Part shown: in pieces, positions 10,439 through 21,763 of the stretch | Numbering within the stretch: position 1 is the first letter of the stretch | Layout: every line of letters starts with the position of its first letter | DNA from: Rhodosorus marinus | Taxonomy: Eukaryota; Rhodophyta; Stylonematophyceae; Stylonematales; Stylonemataceae | Direction of reading: 5' to 3' | Assembly: GCA_029953675.1 (NCBI GenBank) | Contig: JAMWBK010000001.1 | Location: 124,001 to 188,000 of the forward strand | DNA: 64,000 bases | Program-made: the position numbers and the translations under genes | The notes under the pieces: model-generated | What the model was told of the DNA's origin: nothing | The model's database searches: none | Seen by the model: the letters and a program-made list of their open reading frames with translations, nothing else

Positions 10439-10833
10439 GGACACCGTGTTTCCTGCCCGTGAAGAGCACACGCGTAATGCCATCAGGTTGCATGCCAAAC
10501 TGATGCTCGCGCTGTTGTGGAACTACCCATCTTGATATTTGTGGATATGCTTTTCTTCTTGTAACCGCAAGCTTTATTGGGCAGCTGCCTACTGCAGCGT
10601 AACACTAACTCGAACACTATCTTGGGGAATGCTTAACCGTCTCACCCATAGCAGTCCAAACGGTGTTTATATATATCGAAGAGACGAACACGCAGACGAG
10701 CATCAAGCTCGCTTCAGAACCCTTTCATAGATAGGGCGTCGCAGAACTCCGGAATTATTATACAACTTTAACAGATCGAAATCAGTAGCTCACAGAACAA
10801 GTGCAATTGCAAAGATTCGCACCAGGGAACGCT
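10439..10833. other. 3' flank between convergent genes
   Basis: No gene seen. It separates the plus-strand candidate gene from the stop codon of the first antiporter gene on the minus strand, so it should hold the 3' ends of both transcripts. Confidence 0.5.
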
Positions 10834-13278
10834 TTACTCATGAAACTCAATTCGTTGCTGCGTTCCTGTGGTTGCAAGGGACGCCTCCTCCTCGTCCAAG
10901 CTCCCAGTGTCCATCGCCATCGCTACCGAATCCTTCGTATACTCCTCATCAACAAAATCTTCACTGGAGTCGTACAAGATCGGATCGTACTCCGCGTCTG
11001 CGATATGATCAACGACCATGTCTTCCTCCTGCTCGGCGTCAGTTGTACAACACAACCACTTTTTCCAGGTAGACGGCTTCCAGAAAGACAATCTTAGAAT
11101 GTCGACAAAGTCTCTGTCGTAGTCCGGGTCGTATACGTAGAAAGACTTCGCCTGGCTCTTCTCCTCCATCTCGTCGTCACTTTTGCCACCTCTCCTAGAA
11201 CAGAGGCTGGACAAGTAGCTTGTGCTGATCGTCAGGGAGTCCAGTACTCGCTTCGGGTGATCCACTCTCACCCCGACGAATATAATAAATACCATTGAGA
11301 AGATGCAACTAACCACCAATCCCCAATAATCCCGATAGGCAGAATATCCCACAGGGAGGTACCCCAGGAGGACTGATATGCAGCCCACGGTCAGCGCATA
11401 CGGCAGCTGTGTCATGGTGTGGTGCATCACATCACACCGACTGGAAATAGACGACAGTATGGTCGTGTCCGAGATCGGGGTGCAATGGTCACCAAAGACG
11501 GCTCCAGAAAGAATAGCGGAGATCGTCAAGATGAAGATTTCCGAGTCTCGTGCGGCATACCATGAGGTCGGCACAATGATCGGGAAAAGTATGCTCATCG
11601 TCCCCCAGCTCGTACCGGTACAGAAGCTGATCACTGCAGCAATCACGAACGTCAACGCCGGAAGAGCTCTCGGATCTAGACTACCAGAAAGTGCGCTCGC
11701 GAAGAAGATGTCAGCGCCACTGTCCGCTATCGCCGATCCGACGGCCCAAGCCAAAACCAACACCAGCACTGGTGCCAAAATGCCCTTGATTCCGTCAATG
11801 AATGCGGTTAAATTCTTCTCCATGGTCATCAACGGGCGGCCAGGGCACGCCTTGCAGCGAACCCAATAAACAACTGGGAACTCTAACGCATCATCCACAA
11901 TATACTGTATGCGATACATGAACCAGGCGATCAGCGTCGTAGTAAACCCGCCGTACATCAAAGACGCATATGCGTCTCCGTAGCCAAAAACGTTCTCAGC
12001 AGTCAATGGTAGTCCAAGCTCCTCAGCTGTCGACTTCCCCGTAAGCAAGATAGCGAGCAACACCAATAAAATCACAATCACAATCGGAATCACACCGTTC
12101 CACCACTTCAGCGGGGTTCCCTCCTCCGGCACCAGCGCAGACTGAGTCTCGTCATCCACAACGTTTGCGTCGTCACGAACGAGCTTGTGCTCATCGATAG
12201 CCCTCCTCTCCGCTACAAGCATAGACCCGAACTCTCGCCTCGCAACGATCATGAAAAACTGGAAAAACAACATAACGATCGGATAGAATCGTGACGGGAT
12301 GGTCTCTAAGAACACCAAGTACGCGTTCTCGTTGACCCCCGAAAGATCTTCACCCCGGAAAAGTAGCAGGTCAATCTGCTCCTGAATCAGCCCAACTTCA
12401 AACCCAATCCAAGATGATACTGGAGCAATCGAAGCCACTGGTGCCGTAGTTGCGTCCACAAGGAACGCCAGCTTCTCGCGGCTCACCCACAGTGCATCGG
12501 AAACAAAGCGCATCGTGTTCCCCAGAATCAGTGTGTTCGCGTAGTCGTCAAAGAATATAACGAAACCGAGTAGGAAAATGACGAGCTGAACGCTCGTTCT
12601 AGTCTTTGCAAACTTCCGAGAAACCTCTGCAACCCCAAAGCTGCCTCCAGATTTGGATATGCATGCGATAAGTCCACTGAGGCACCACGTGAACAGGATA
12701 ACAAACGCGTGGTCAATGTTTCCCAGCGATCGCGGCAGATACGTGTCCAACACACGGAGGAAAGCCTGGAACGGATCATATCTCGAAACAATCAAAGCCG
12801 CGAAAAACGTACCAAAGTACAGAGCATAAAGCACCTCACGCGTCGCCACGGCAATAACGATAGCCATGATGGGAGACAGGATAGTCACAGCGCCCGGCAC
12901 CAAAAAAAGCTCTTGTGTTGCGGACTCCACGGATGCGAAATCTGGAGTGACAGAGCTCTCCACAACTATGGTCTGCGCATTGCGCTCATCAATCACAATA
13001 CCCGAAATAGAATTCACCTGTAGGAGTGTACCATTCTCAGCAAACAGGTCAACTTCATTCTGGCCCAGGACGGTGCCTTCCCAAAGCACCCTGGAATACA
13101 GTTTCGTCCCCGGGTCGTAAGTAGTCTCATTGGTATATATCAAGTTCCACAGCAAATTGAACTGTACGCCTTCCACCAAAACCGGTCTCGGCTCCAGAGG
13201 TTGAACACCGGGTGAATCCCCATAGACAAACCCAGCCAAAACCAATAGTAGACATACAACAACAGCCCTCATATTCAT
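10834..13278 (-). CDS. NhaC-type Na+/H+ antiporter, copy 1
   Basis: A single-exon gene of 814 codons for a secondary transporter of the ion transporter superfamily (NhaC family), expected to exchange Na+ and H+ across a membrane. A cleavable signal peptide (VVVCLLLVLAGFVYG) is followed by about 110 residues of a soluble domain with N-glycosylation-like sites and then 11-13 hydrophobic segments. Family marks: FFDDYANTLILGNTMR followed by VSREKLAFLVDATTAPVAS, and in the second half TGTSWGTMS and GDHCTPISDTTILSS, which carry the polar residues of the transport path. The tail of about 130 residues is acidic and probably cytosolic. The signal peptide places the protein in the secretory system (plasma membrane or vacuole) and not the plastid. 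It is the tandem paralogue of the gene at 14426-16840; the tails are the least similar parts. Transport of an organic anion is the alternative, since related families do this. Confidence 0.9.
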   Translation of the reverse strand: MNMRAVVVCLLLVLAGFVYGDSPGVQPLEPRPVLVEGVQFNLLWNLIYTNETTYDPGTKLYSRVLWEGTVLGQNEVDLFAENGTLLQVNSISGIVIDERNAQTIVVESSVTPDFASVESATQELFLVPGAVTILSPIMAIVIAVATREVLYALYFGTFFAALIVSRYDPFQAFLRVLDTYLPRSLGNIDHAFVILFTWCLSGLIACISKSGGSFGVAEVSRKFAKTRTSVQLVIFLLGFVIFFDDYANTLILGNTMRFVSDALWVSREKLAFLVDATTAPVASIAPVSSWIGFEVGLIQEQIDLLLFRGEDLSGVNENAYLVFLETIPSRFYPIVMLFFQFFMIVARREFGSMLVAERRAIDEHKLVRDDANVVDDETQSALVPEEGTPLKWWNGVIPIVIVILLVLLAILLTGKSTAEELGLPLTAENVFGYGDAYASLMYGGFTTTLIAWFMYRIQYIVDDALEFPVVYWVRCKACPGRPLMTMEKNLTAFIDGIKGILAPVLVLVLAWAVGSAIADSGADIFFASALSGSLDPRALPALTFVIAAVISFCTGTSWGTMSILFPIIVPTSWYAARDSEIFILTISAILSGAVFGDHCTPISDTTILSSISSRCDVMHHTMTQLPYALTVGCISVLLGYLPVGYSAYRDYWGLVVSCIFSMVFIIFVGVRVDHPKRVLDSLTISTSYLSSLCSRRGGKSDDEMEEKSQAKSFYVYDPDYDRDFVDILRLSFWKPSTWKKWLCCTTDAEQEEDMVVDHIADAEYDPILYDSSEDFVDEEYTKDSVAMAMDTGSLDEEEASLATTGTQQRIEFHE

Positions 13279-14081
13279 TTAATAAATAGACCATTCCTCT
13301 AGGAATAACCCCTTCTAGCTTAAGAACTCCCAGGCTCTTCACTCTCGTCTCCTACCTGCCTGATAACTCTCCCTCACACAGTCAATACCCTCCCCACGGC
13401 AGAAATCCTTCCCTAGGAACCCAAACGGCAAGCACGGCACAAGTGCTCTTAATCCTAATACACACAGCCTTCCAAACCCATTCTTCAAACTAGGTGCGAT
13501 GTTAGTACAAAACAATAGTACTAAAAATAAGCTCCACCACTAGCAACAAAAAACTCATGCAATACCCTTTGGTTGGATGGGGTCATTGTGCTTTGCTGGC
13601 GTACATATGAGCATATTTTATATTCAAATACATATTTCGTGTGTATTAGCCTCATCCACGTACGGGTTGGAAAAAAGAGTACCAATCATATTCTCCTATC
13701 AATCTTACCCCCTCAATTTTTTGCCCTACTAGAATGGTCCGATTCTTGAGGGTAAAAAAAAAAAGAAAAACGAGTTTAACCTGATGGTCGATTTCGGAGC
13801 AAATTTTGGTATGAAAATTTTGTTTTTTTTTTCCTGCCCAGTCGACGTGCTGGCATGCAAGCTCCTAACACTGCTATCAACGACGACTAGCAGAGGGAAC
13901 AGAACTTTTCCTTGGTGTTTTTTTTCTCTGAGAGGTTGCGCAGTGAGGGTCGTTAGGTAGGTGAGTCTGGTTGAACGACATGGATTTGAGTTTTAAACTA
14001 GCAACATTGAACTAGAATAGCTGCGATTTTTGAAAACGTTAGCTCCCACGCCTACTGTTGAGCCAGAGCGAGCCCCATACA
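13279..14081. other. spacer between the antiporter genes, first part
   Basis: No gene. It contains poly-A and poly-T runs and a diverged partner (about 13862-13985) of the sequence at 14082-14260, including an AGAACTTTTCC string and a following GGTTGCGCAGTGAGGG stretch, so about 270 bp of this spacer was duplicated once and then diverged. Confidence 0.55.
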
Positions 14082-14179
14082 GTTGCTACTCTGTTATTAG
14101 TAACAACTAGTAAAGGAACAGAACTCTTCCGTTGCTACTTCGTCATTAGGAACAACTAGTCAAGGAACAGAACTCTTCC
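14082..14179 (+). repeat. 49-bp tandem repeat, two copies
   Basis: Units at 14082-14130 and 14131-14179 share the core CAACTAGTAAAGGAACAG followed by AACTCTTCC with few changes. A third diverged copy is at about 13862-13911. Each contains an ACTAGT or ACTAGC site next to a purine-rich string. No function is evident. Confidence 0.8.
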
Positions 14180-14336
14180 GGCTGGGGTTTTTGTAAGGGG
14201 TTGCGCGGTAAGGGCGGTTAGGTGTGTAAGTCTGGAACGACAGGGTTTGGGTTGACGGATGTGGATGTTGGTAGGGTGGGGCTAAGTATAGCGGGCTTTA
14301 AATAAGAGCTACCATTGACTTGGTACAAAGCATCCT

Positions 14337-14443
14337 AACACAACAGTTCCTAATCTAAAGTACATATTCTACACAACGAAGTTTGACCTCTTAACACAAC
14401 AGGTTCCTAATCTAAAATACATATTCTACGCAACGAAGTTTGA
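14337..14443. repeat. duplicated 3' end of the second antiporter gene
   Basis: Bases 14393-14443 contain the last codons of the antiporter gene and its TAG stop. The same 50 bp occur once more, with three or so changes, at 14337-14385. The outer copy would read NFVV-stop in the matching frame against NFVA-stop in the gene. The event therefore copied the end of the coding sequence together with part of the 3' untranslated region. Confidence 0.8.
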
Positions 14444-16840
14444 ATCTCCTCCCGAAAGTCGCTTCGTTGCTGAGGCTGCGGGGGACACTTCATCGAAACT
14501 CACAATCTCTTCTACCCCGGATTTCTTCAACTCGGCGTCCAGCTCTTCGACCATATCACCATCCTCGGCGATCTCCATGTCGCTGCCTCCCTTCGCGGCC
14601 TGCTTCTTGCAGCTGAACCACCCCTTCCAGGTAGACCATTTCCAGAAGTTCGGCCTAAGGATATCTACAAATTCTTTATCGTACTGCTCGTCGTAGACAA
14701 AGAGCGACGTCGCCTTCTCCTCGTCCCCATCTTCTGAGCATTCTTCAGTAGCTTTACGTCTAGTGCACAACCTGCCCAGGAAGTTTGAAGCGATTGTCAT
14801 ACCATCCAGCCTCCGCTTGGGGTGATCTACTCTCACGCCGACAAAAATTATAAACACCATCGAGAAGGCGCAGCCGATGATCAATCCCCAATAGTTTTCG
14901 TAGGCGGAGTATCCCACAGGGAGGTACCCGAGGATAATTGAAACGCAGCCCACAGTCAGGGCATACGGCAGTTGCGTGATAGTGTGATGCATAACATCAC
15001 ACCGACTGGAAATAGACGACAGTATTGTTGTGTCCGAAATCGGGGTACAATGGTCCCCAAAGACGGCTCCGGACAGAACCGCGGAGATCGTCAAGATGAA
15101 GATCTCCGAGTCTTGTGAGGCATACCATGCGGTCGGCACAATGAGCGGGAACAGTATGCTCATCGTCCCCCAACTCGTGCCAGTGCAGAAGCTGATCACC
15201 GCGGCAATTATGAACGTCAAGGTCGGAAGAGCTCTGGGATCCAAACTATCGGAAAGTGCGCTCGCGAAGAAGATGTCAGCACCACTATCCGTGATCGCCG
15301 CTCCGATGGCCCAAGCCAAAATCAACACCAGCACGGGCGCAAAAATGCCTTTGATTCCGTCAATGAATGAGGATAAATTCTGCTCCATGGTCATTAAAGG
15401 GCGGCCAGGGCTTGCCTTGCAGCGAATCCAATATGCAATAGGGAAAATTAGCCTATCCTCCACGACATACTGTACGCGATACATGAACCAAGCGATCAGC
15501 GTGGTGGTAAACCCGCCGTACATCAACGATGCATATGAGTCTCCGTTGCCAAAAATGTTCTCCGCGGTCAATGGTAGTCCAAGCTCCTGAGCAGTCGTCC
15601 GGCCGGTAAGCAAGATAGAGAGCAAAACCAAGAAAATCACAATCACAATCGGAATCACACCGTTCCACCACTTCAGCGGGGTTCCCTCCTCCGGCATCAT
15701 TGACGATTGAGACTCGTCATCCAAAACCTTTGCATCATCACGGACGAGCTTGTGCTCATCGAGAGCTCTCCTCTCGGCGACAAGCATTGGCCCGAACTCT
15801 CGCTTCGCCACGATCATGAAAAACTGGAAAAACAACATAATGATCGGATAGAATCGCGACGGGATGGTCTCCAGGAACACTAAGTACGCGTTCTCGCTGA
15901 TCCCGACAAGATCTTCACCCTGCGCGATAAGCAAATCAATCTGTGCCTGAATAAGCCCGACCTCGAACCCGATCCAAGATGATATTGGAGCAATCGAAGC
16001 AACCGGTGCTGTGGTCGCGTCCACCAGGAACGCCAGCTTCTCACGGCTCACCCACAGTGCATCGGAAACAAAGCGCATAGTGTTCCCCAGAATCAGAGTG
16101 TTCGCGTAGTCATCAAAGAAGATGACAAAACCGAGTAGGAAAATGACGAGCTGAACGGTCATTCTGGTCTTTGCAAACTTGCGGCAAACCTCTGCGATTC
16201 CAAAGCTTCCTCCAGACTTGGATACGCAGGCAATAAGTCCACTGAGGAACCACGTGAAGAGGATGACAAACGCGTGGTCAACGTCTCCAAGCGATTCCGG
16301 CATATACGTATCCAATACTCGGAGGAAAGCCTGGAAGGGATCATACTTTGAAACAACAAAGGCTGCGACGAAGGTGCCGATATACAGAGCATAGAGCACC
16401 TCACGAGTCAACCCCGCAACGAGAATAACCATGATTGGAGAGAGGAGAGTTACCCCCCCTGGAACCAAGAAAACCTCTGTCTGTGAGGACTCAGCCGTTG
16501 CAAAATCTGAAGTAAGGGAATTCTCGACAAAGATCTCCTGGTTACTACGCTCATCTATCAGGATGTCGCTCAAAGAATTCGTTTGTACAAGGAGCCCTTC
16601 TTCAGTAAACAGATCAATCTCACTCTCCCCAAGTATGGTACCTTTCCAAATCACCCTAGAGTACAGCTTCGTCCCCAGGTCGTAAGTCGTTTCATTTGTG
16701 TAGCCCAGCGTCCAGGCCACCGTAAACGATACGCCTTCCACGTAGATCGGCCTCGGCTCTTGGATGTTGATAAGAGGCGGGTTCCCATAGGCAATCCCAG
16801 CCAATACCAGCAGCATGCAAGCAACGATGGTCGTCCTCAT
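14426..16840 (-). CDS. NhaC-type Na+/H+ antiporter, copy 2
   Basis: A single-exon gene of 804 codons, paralogous to the gene 1.1 kb further left and in the same orientation. It has the same plan: signal peptide (IVACMLLVLAGIAYG), a soluble domain of about 110 residues, many hydrophobic segments and an acidic tail. The transport motifs are kept: FFDDYANTLILGN, VSREKLAFLVDATTAPVAS, TGTSWGTMS and GDHCTPISDTTILSS. The membrane core is very similar to copy 1, while the N-terminal soluble part and the tail (here ending in Ser/Lys-rich then NFVA) have diverged, so the two copies may be regulated or localised differently. A TATA-like box lies about 130 bp upstream of the ATG. Na+/H+ exchange fits a marine or halotolerant life style, but the ion has not been shown. 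Confidence 0.9.
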   Translation of the reverse strand: MRTTIVACMLLVLAGIAYGNPPLINIQEPRPIYVEGVSFTVAWTLGYTNETTYDLGTKLYSRVIWKGTILGESEIDLFTEEGLLVQTNSLSDILIDERSNQEIFVENSLTSDFATAESSQTEVFLVPGGVTLLSPIMVILVAGLTREVLYALYIGTFVAAFVVSKYDPFQAFLRVLDTYMPESLGDVDHAFVILFTWFLSGLIACVSKSGGSFGIAEVCRKFAKTRMTVQLVIFLLGFVIFFDDYANTLILGNTMRFVSDALWVSREKLAFLVDATTAPVASIAPISSWIGFEVGLIQAQIDLLIAQGEDLVGISENAYLVFLETIPSRFYPIIMLFFQFFMIVAKREFGPMLVAERRALDEHKLVRDDAKVLDDESQSSMMPEEGTPLKWWNGVIPIVIVIFLVLLSILLTGRTTAQELGLPLTAENIFGNGDSYASLMYGGFTTTLIAWFMYRVQYVVEDRLIFPIAYWIRCKASPGRPLMTMEQNLSSFIDGIKGIFAPVLVLILAWAIGAAITDSGADIFFASALSDSLDPRALPTLTFIIAAVISFCTGTSWGTMSILFPLIVPTAWYASQDSEIFILTISAVLSGAVFGDHCTPISDTTILSSISSRCDVMHHTITQLPYALTVGCVSIILGYLPVGYSAYENYWGLIIGCAFSMVFIIFVGVRVDHPKRRLDGMTIASNFLGRLCTRRKATEECSEDGDEEKATSLFVYDEQYDKEFVDILRPNFWKWSTWKGWFSCKKQAAKGGSDMEIAEDGDMVEELDAELKKSGVEEIVSFDEVSPAASATKRLSGGDSNFVA

Positions 16841-16967
16841 CTTTTCCGAAGCTGTGCAGTCCCTACTATCAAACCAGTCTCATCCAACGAGGTGCATCCT
16901 CTTCCGCCCTTGCCCTTGAACTAACGAGCTTTGCCCGCAGCGAGGTCGCTCTCCCATCACAAGTCTT

Positions 16968-16975
16968 ATTATATA
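16968..16975 (-). promoter_or_regulatory. TATA-like box of antiporter copy 2
   Basis: TATATAAT on the minus strand, 128-135 bp upstream of the ATG at 16840. The 6PGDH and DUF2470 genes have similar boxes at similar distances, which supports a core promoter. Confidence 0.5.
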
Positions 16976-17281
16976 ACCCAAATGACGGCTGTGGGCCATG
17001 CTACTTTTGCCTGACATTCATGTCTCTATGCCCGGCAAGTTAGGGGGCGTGTCGGAACCACGTTGAAGTGTGCAATTTCCCATGCGCGAGGATACTAAAA
17101 GAAAATTCTTTCTTCAAAACTTGACCCAGCCGTTGGCTATGTCAAGGTATGAATCCCAGTTACTTCCTGATCACCAAGAAATAAAAATCATGCCGTTTGG
17201 GGGGGAGGGATTATAAAGCTCCTCACAGTATTTGCGGCCGACCGAACCCCTCGCTCTTCATATCGATAGGCTAGCGCGTGG

Positions 17282-17862
17282 CATATCCCCCAGCTAACGC
17301 AAGCGCGGGGCATCGCAACCGCGCCCTATCGCAACCTCCCCCTTCATTTGCGTGGCACATCATCACCCACCATTGATCATCATCAGCATCATCCTGTCTC
17401 TCATGATGAAAATCAATTCAATTTTGGCAAGATCGCAATCGTCGAGTTACTGAAAATACCCATCCAAGATGTTGTGGTAAAAAGTACTCTCGTAATTATT
17501 TAAGGATTCTTCATATTAATGACCCAAACCTACTCAAAACAATCCCTATTCTACTTGAACTCTGGTTGAATGGGCCTTATATGTATCCCCGAGCTATGGC
17601 AAGTGCGGGGCATCGCAACCGCGAACTATCTCAACCTCCCCCTACATCTACGTGGCACATCATCACCCACCATTGATCATCATCAGCCCCATCCTGTCTC
17701 TCATGATGAAAATCAACGCAATCGTCGAGTTAACTGAAATACCCATCCAAGATGTATTGGTAGAAAGTATTCTCGTAATTATTTAAGGATTCTTCATATT
17801 AATGCGCCAAACCCATTCAAAAACAATCCCCATTCTATTTGTAACTCTGGTTGAATGGTCTT
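17282..17862. repeat. 300-bp tandem duplication in gene-free DNA
   Basis: About 17282-17577 and 17582-17862 are direct copies (GCGGGGCATCGCAACCGCG, then CACCCACCATTGATCATCAT, then CTCGTAATTATTTAAGGATT in both). A deletion of about 20 bp and scattered substitutions separate them. Neither copy encodes a long open frame. Confidence 0.85.
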
Positions 17863-20800
17863 CCCAACTATTAAACACAAAATTCTCATATTTTTTTTGT
17901 TTTCTAGTAGACTTCTTATTTTGGCGGACTATGACTGACATGGACATGGCCATCTCGCGATTTCCTTTTTTTTTGTTTTCATTACAGCTCTGAAAATTCT
18001 AAGAAAAAAAGATAGATGAAGTTGCTTTTTTTCAAACCCTCAAAAAATCCCGAACGGTCAACCAGGGCTGGAAATAAATAAAAAACAAACGAGCTTAGTA
18101 GTAACTAGTATTCATATCGCACACAGTCATCGTCCCTGGTCTCGATCATGTACTGACGAAAACCGGTCTACCAGCATCTATTGACGTCAACGTCATCATG
18201 TAAGGTCCAGTGCTGAAGAATTCCATATCTGTGTTGACCATCCGGGAAGGGAGGTTCACACCAAAATCTAGGGGGGTCGCGGTGACGATGTTGAGGCGTT
18301 TGCCAAGCTGGATATACATAAAAACAAATATTGTAGATCCTCTATTTACAGATGTTGCCAGTATCTCACACACACATCCCATGCGCCCGTTCATTGACAA
18401 AGAAGTCAACCTCAAGGACTGCTGGACTCTTGTGAACAGGTGCATTTTTGCGGAGAGCGTTGCAAGAAATAGAAGCTCCCCGTCGAGACAGTTTTATTTC
18501 TTCTTTTTTGGTCCAGATAAAGTCAGATCGATTTGTCGAGCACAAACAACGCGTAGCCATAAAAATACTATAAAAAAGCCATCTATCGCGTTTAGCAGAA
18601 TGATGAACGCTGAACGCTTGGTTTGTCTTCACCAAACGCCCCGGTGTAGCCAAAATCTATATCTCCGTTTACAGCCAAAAATAACTCTAAATAGTAGAAA
18701 TTGAATTTCTGTTTCTGCCAACAGAAATGGTACTTCCCGTTTTGCGAACCATGTGCATTTAACCTCTGGGACGCTTGGACGTGGATGTCATGATCTCGAT
18801 GTTAACATATCCAGAATGCGGTTGTTTTTGAAGGACTTTCCCGTTCCCCTCGTGGAGAGTAATCAGAATTTTGAAGCAGGTTTGAAGTGTAAAAAACGAA
18901 CATATAGGATATATGTGCTGTACGGGTTATATCCTCCCGCCAGAAATCTCGCTTCAAAATTTGACGTCAGTTGGGCGTCCAGAGGCCGCGGTGATGTTTC
19001 AGGTGGTGATTTATAGCTAGAAAATCACCCCTCATGATAGGTTCGTACTTTTTTGAGAGGACTCTGCTTTCGAGGGATCGCATGAGCGACCCATGCCACG
19101 GGTCTCGGTTCCATTGAAACGCGAGGTTACAATTATAGGAGAAACTCGCAAGGAAAAAACGCGTTGCTCCATTCACAAACAACATGGGATAGTCGCTTGT
19201 ATGTAGGATGGTGTATCTAGTAACTTTTTACCAGATAAAAACTTGATTGTCGTGAGAAAGGTAGAAAAAGAAAAATGACGAATTAGCAGAGAGAATTTGA
19301 TTTGCCCTTGGAAAATGATTGGATTTGATTACAGCGGGGGGGATTTCCGGAGATGGAACGTCCTCGCCGTGCTAATGCACCTTTCGGGGAGGGGGAAACC
19401 CCAAAACTTCTTGATATGGGCAAATAGCGACCGACGCATAGACAGAGGCAAGGTCAAATCAGTTTATGATCAGAGAGCCCAGCGCTACTTTCTGAGAGCT
19501 TCAGTATGGCAGGCTCAAGGAGTTTATGCTCGAGCAGGTCTTCTCTCATGGTAGAGTGAGAAACCGCTTAACTTAACTAAGTCACGATCAAGTAGCGGGC
19601 GGTATCATATGATTAGCCCTGCATATCCTCACCTCCCAGAACAAAGATCTCGCTGAGGGCGAAACACGCTGAGAACCAGTCTAGCTTACACCTACTTACC
19701 CAGTCGGCTACTCCGTAAGAAGCTCATGTGGCTTCCTTTTTTGCTATAACTCCGCTTGGACACTCTAGAAAGCTGTCGCGTAAATGACTGCAGGACTTGA
19801 GGAGTGGTACGCTGTGATCGGTTGTCAACCCCTCCGGCAAGCGTGCGACCAATGGACTTGGTAAGAACGCTCATAATTTGTTTACAGAATTCTCGGAGGC
19901 GGAAGTGGCGGAACATTTTTAACCACGTTGCACAAGTTGGTTCAGCAAAAGGCGTCTTAGCACAGCCCTTCAGATCCCATCCATGTGCTCGGTGGAATCG
20001 AAGAATTCCGAAACCATTCTGTTTCCTAATTTGCTATCCTAGCCAAAAAACATTTTCTGTGCTGATCCTAGTCAAGGCATAGTGACACCTGTGCAAGCTG
20101 ACAACGAACGTTCTATCTCGCTGGGGTCGCAGTGAGTAGAGACTGTGGTAAGGGATCTGATCACTCTTCCCTCAATCATGTATCCCGACTGTGGGAACCG
20201 CAAAGGCTTCGTAAACTCCCCTGGATAGATATTGGACATGGCAGATTTAGGCCTCAGAACGCATCTCCGCCGTGGACATTGAGGTCGACTGAATGTACGG
20301 TCTGGGACGAGGTCAACGCCGCAATGTCAACCCTCGGTGAGTAGAGCACTAGTCAACGTCGTACATTCACGTGGGAAGCCTAACTAGCGCGAGATCCTCC
20401 CAATACTGTTAGGACAACACTCTCAGAACTAGTGTAGGACGAAAAATTCCAATCCAACAAAGAGCTCCGACACATAGAAACGAAATTTTTGCTTTCCGTT
20501 TTCGGCGAGAGGGAAGCTGGAAAATGCTCAATCACAAAGATCAGGCGGGAATGTCTTCTACTTTTAGGTGTCCTTGCCGGGATGTCAGTGGTTTGGTGCT
20601 TGACAATGAACAGGCGATCGGAAGGGCCAAGGCATCAAGTTCGAAAAAACCTCCAATTTTGGAAACGCGGTTTTCATCCCAGCAAAACAGGCGTTGGCTT
20701 CCAGCACACACATTCCATGGATCACATGGCAATGGACTACAGATCAACATGTGCTTTTCCATACAAAAAACAAACCGCTGGAAGGGACGAAACCAGGACA

Positions 20801-21763
20801 AAAAAAGCAATATTCATACTTTCTTCTCTGTTCAAAATTATAATGAAAATATTCCCCAAAAACTCCCGCTAACACCCCTAAAATTCGTCCCTAATGAATG
20901 GAAATCCCAGGTTTTCTCCACTGAGTTCTCAACTAATTATATTATGGGTTGGGAGGAGGGCGTGGATAGTAATGATTGGACAAATAGGAGAGTACGTATT
21001 TTTATTGGTTTATAATACGCCCACGAGATATATGATTGGATGTATGCGAAGAGACGCGACTGGTCTGTTTTTCTTTCTAAGACAAATTAATCTTCAAAAA
21101 ATGGAAAAGCAGGTCCAAAAACCTGTTTCCACCCCAAAAAGCCTGCTTTGGTTAAGAGACCTCCTGAGTCTACCCGTCAAAACACTCATTTTCTGAGGAT
21201 AATCCGAGCGATGGGCCTTGTCAGTTTGCTGTCGGAACTTGTGCAGTCAAACCGAACCTTCGCTGTGCCTTCGGCTGTGTCCTGTGATGGTTACGGGAAC
21301 AGCCATTCGGATGTCCGGATCGGATTGGAACCAGTTAACCTGGGAGAGACCAGACATGGCTCGTGGTATGCTATGGGCATGGCTGAACGTAAATGAAGTC
21401 AGCAATCAAGTACCGTTTGTCCTCGTTTTACCCCAAGGTTGTTGATCCTTTTCTGCAGGCGACTGTGGTCGTATTCAACGCTGGATACTGCAAGGCACTA
21501 TAAGGATATGAACAAAAGCATATCACGCGTATGTGCTCACGAAGGTTAGAAGGTATATAAGTGTGAGGCTGACACTTGCAAGGCAAGCCTTGAATAGCAT
21601 GATGGCTTGACATGCAGACTGTGTGCAACTTCAACATTTTTGCTTTGGATGACCTTGTTACGACCCATTCGTTTAGACATGCAAATTTTGTTGATGCTAA
21701 GTGGAAAATCGGCACATCACTGGCTAACATCATGAGTTGTTTTGTTTTTTTTGTGCATCCACT
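17863..21763. other. gene-free region
   Basis: I see no supported gene in these 3.9 kb. Open frames of 80-160 codons (18210-18704, 19297-19554, 20489-20872, 20524-21015) have low-quality composition, overlap each other in several frames and show no domain. It could hold non-coding RNA genes that cannot be recognised by eye. Confidence 0.4.

Noticed and set aside
18210-18704. Plus-strand open frame of 164 codons in the gene-free region
   Set aside because: Composition is not protein-like and there is no domain, promoter or intron support.
20489-21015. Two overlapping plus-strand frames of 127 and 163 codons
   Set aside because: They use different frames of the same DNA, neither has a domain, and both contain low-complexity Lys/Asn/Ile runs.
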